This document shows positions 35,585-37,020 of a stretch of DNA of 37,020 nt, piece after piece (the first letter of the stretch is position 1; the number at the start of each line of letters is the position of its first letter). The notes beneath the pieces were generated by a model. That model ran no database searches and was not told where the DNA came from. It saw nothing but the letters and a program-made list of their open reading frames with translations. The translations under genes were made by a program, and so were the position numbers. The stretch lies in NCBI GenBank assembly GCA_902618175.1, contig CACMZN010000020.1, positions 1 to 37,020 on the forward strand, read 5' to 3'. Origin of the DNA: an uncultured Verrucomicrobiota bacterium (GTDB lineage Bacteria; Verrucomicrobiota; Verrucomicrobiia; Opitutales; Seribacteraceae).

Positions 35585-36829
35585 TCAAAACCAGATTCGA
35601 AAACTGGAACCCATGGTCCAGCCTTTGAAAACCCTTCTGTCCTCGGATTTCAAATCTTCGTATTGGATGCCATTGACGAACTTTAGATTTTCTCCGCAAA
35701 GGTAGTAATTCAATCCCAAATAATGGGAATCGTGTCGATCTCCCCTGCCTGCACTAAGATCGATGGTTTCGTCTCGAGCATCCGCAATGGGTACGTAGCG
35801 ACTATTCAATTGCAAGCCTTCCTTTCGATCCGCCCGTTGATGAACGGATCGCCAAACCAACTTCAATTTATCCTTTAGAATCCAGTACATCGGCATTAGA
35901 GCAATTCCATGGAAATCTCCTTGTTGAGATAGGCTTTTGTCGGAACCATCTCTTCCTCTGTTTCCATTTGAACCCAAGGCCAAGGTCGAATGGAGGGCCA
36001 ATCTGTTTTTTCCGATTCGGTTAACCAAAGACAATGCCCAGTCCATACCTCCCGCCAAGTGATCTTGGTCCCTTGATCCATCCTGCTTGTAAAAGGAAAT
36101 CCAATATTCCAAAAGGTCCATAGAACTGTTCTCGGAATAGTCTCCCAGCCAGGAAAGATAGTAAGTCAGGCTATCCTCCCACCCCCCTAGATAGTCGTCA
36201 TAAGTACCTGAAAAAAGAGCAAGATCAAAGGTGTGCTTCGATGCAGACCATTTCATCCAACCCGCCAGGGGATTTCCTTTTTCTTTGTCGTAGAGCCAAA
36301 GTTTGTTGGCAAAGGATGAGCGTTCCAGGCAATTGATGACAGTAGAGGAGCGTTGCCATTCGTCGGCCATCCGGCCGGTTCTGCGACCATATCCAAGCTG
36401 CATCGAGTCAACGTATTTCCCGTTCAAAAAAGGATCGGCATCGTAAGTGAGGTTGGCGGCCCGGAAGGTCTCGTGTCCCCATTGTCGATAATCACCGGGA
36501 TAAGCATTTCGGTCATTGGATAATTGACTGACCACCTTAAATTTCCACCGTGTTGCGAATCGCCCGGACAATCCCACCCAAAAACGCCGAAATTCCTCGA
36601 AATCATCATCGAAGGATTGGCCATTCTGGTCTTCGCCATGGATGTATCCGAGCTGATGCTGGTAGGAGAGAAAGAGCTTGGTGCTTTGCAAACCGGAAAA
36701 GTCTGGAGAATCGTAGAATTTGCCTAAGTTCTTGAGGGTTTGACAAAACTCTTCGTCATTTTGCTCTGAATACAGAATTGGTTGGAAACAGATAATAAGG
36801 ATCCAAACATACAAAATTGGGTAGCACAT
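35585..36829 (-). CDS. Outer-membrane porin-like beta-barrel protein
   Basis: A 414-residue protein with an N-terminal signal peptide (YPILYVWILIICFQPIL). The body has alternating aromatic/polar strands, for example EFRRFWVGLSGRFATRWKF, LGYGRRTGRMADEW, LALHSTLALGSNG and HYLGLNYYLCGENLKFVNG. It ends in phenylalanine (GSSFRIWF), the outer-membrane insertion signal. The FRRFWVGLSG region resembles the start of OprO/OprP phosphate-selective porins. The exact family and substrate are uncertain. It is divergent from the membrane protein at the right edge. Confidence 0.7.
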   Translation of the reverse strand: MCYPILYVWILIICFQPILYSEQNDEEFCQTLKNLGKFYDSPDFSGLQSTKLFLSYQHQLGYIHGEDQNGQSFDDDFEEFRRFWVGLSGRFATRWKFKVVSQLSNDRNAYPGDYRQWGHETFRAANLTYDADPFLNGKYVDSMQLGYGRRTGRMADEWQRSSTVINCLERSSFANKLWLYDKEKGNPLAGWMKWSASKHTFDLALFSGTYDDYLGGWEDSLTYYLSWLGDYSENSSMDLLEYWISFYKQDGSRDQDHLAGGMDWALSLVNRIGKNRLALHSTLALGSNGNRGRDGSDKSLSQQGDFHGIALMPMYWILKDKLKLVWRSVHQRADRKEGLQLNSRYVPIADARDETIDLSAGRGDRHDSHYLGLNYYLCGENLKFVNGIQYEDLKSEDRRVFKGWTMGSSFRIWF

Positions 36830-36877
36830 AAACGTTTCTTAATTGCCTGACTCGATTCGGTCAATCAGCATGAGGAT

Positions 36878-37020
36878 ATGACAGCCAAAGATTATTTTTT
36901 TCACGGACTCTTCGAGCCTCACTCGGGCGACATGAAAATTTTGCACAACCAATTGCACTGGACTTTGCGGATTACGGCAGCTTTGTGCTTCATCGGGCAT
37001 GGGGCATGGGGAGTAATTAC
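36878..37020 (+). CDS. Membrane protein, N-terminal fragment cut by window edge
   Basis: ATG at 36878 opens a frame of 47 codons to the right edge with no stop. It reads a soluble start (MTAKDYFFHGLFEPHSG) and then a hydrophobic helix with RITAALCFIGHGAWGVI. The CFIGHGAWG motif recurs in unassigned bacterial membrane proteins as far as I recall; I can give no function. The gene continues beyond the window. Confidence 0.65.
   Translation, partial: MTAKDYFFHGLFEPHSGDMKILHNQLHWTLRITAALCFIGHGAWGVI

Overview
The window looks like chromosomal DNA of a free-living, probably aquatic bacterium of the PVC group, most likely Verrucomicrobiota. The evidence is a Planctomycete-cytochrome/DUF1549/DUF1553 protein paired with a DUF1501 protein, marine-type cupredoxin repeat domains in a secreted protein, and few clear Shine-Dalgarno sequences. 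Base composition is moderate throughout. I see no prophage, transposase, rRNA, tRNA or CRISPR. The taxonomic placement is inference.

Layout. Positions 1-4773 hold two co-directional minus-strand genes for large secreted repeat proteins. One has a Met/Asp/Pro repeat tail. The other has two type-1-copper-like cupredoxin domains, a nearly identical 241-residue tandem duplication and a long PDDGY-type low-complexity tail that runs off the left edge. This is the least ordinary part of the window. Positions 4933-9063 hold a CUT1-type sugar ABC importer: a binding protein and two permeases on plus, and the ATPase convergent on minus. A di-haem cytochrome c follows at 9160-9846. A minus-strand cluster at 9854-16221 runs PSD1 protein, DUF1501 protein, amgK, murU. 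The last two are the MurNAc salvage pair that makes UDP-MurNAc.

After a hypothetical acidic protein (16461-17057) comes a tight minus-strand operon in the order Ser/Thr kinase, rpoN, tsaB-like, alr (21468 down to 17068). On plus it is flanked by an ErpA-type Fe-S carrier and a DsbD-N-like exported protein. Housekeeping genes follow: argS, a divergent thymidine-phosphorylase-like gene, efp, xth, ribD, rdgB and a monomeric NADP isocitrate dehydrogenase. The right end has a GntP-family permease with an unusual N-terminal extracytoplasmic domain, a NahK-like sugar kinase, a porin-like outer-membrane protein, and the start of a membrane protein cut by the window edge.

Themes. Carbohydrate and amino-sugar acquisition recurs (ABC importer, AmgK/MurU, NahK-like kinase, GntP permease, porin). 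Regulation points to sigma-54, with rpoN co-transcribed with a eukaryotic-type kinase and a sigma-54-like site in front of erpA. The best candidate for something undescribed is the pair of secreted repeat proteins at the left edge, possibly a copper- and calcium-binding surface system. Second are several departures from family norms: the altered active site of the phosphorylase, the Arg32-type EF-P and the extended GntP.
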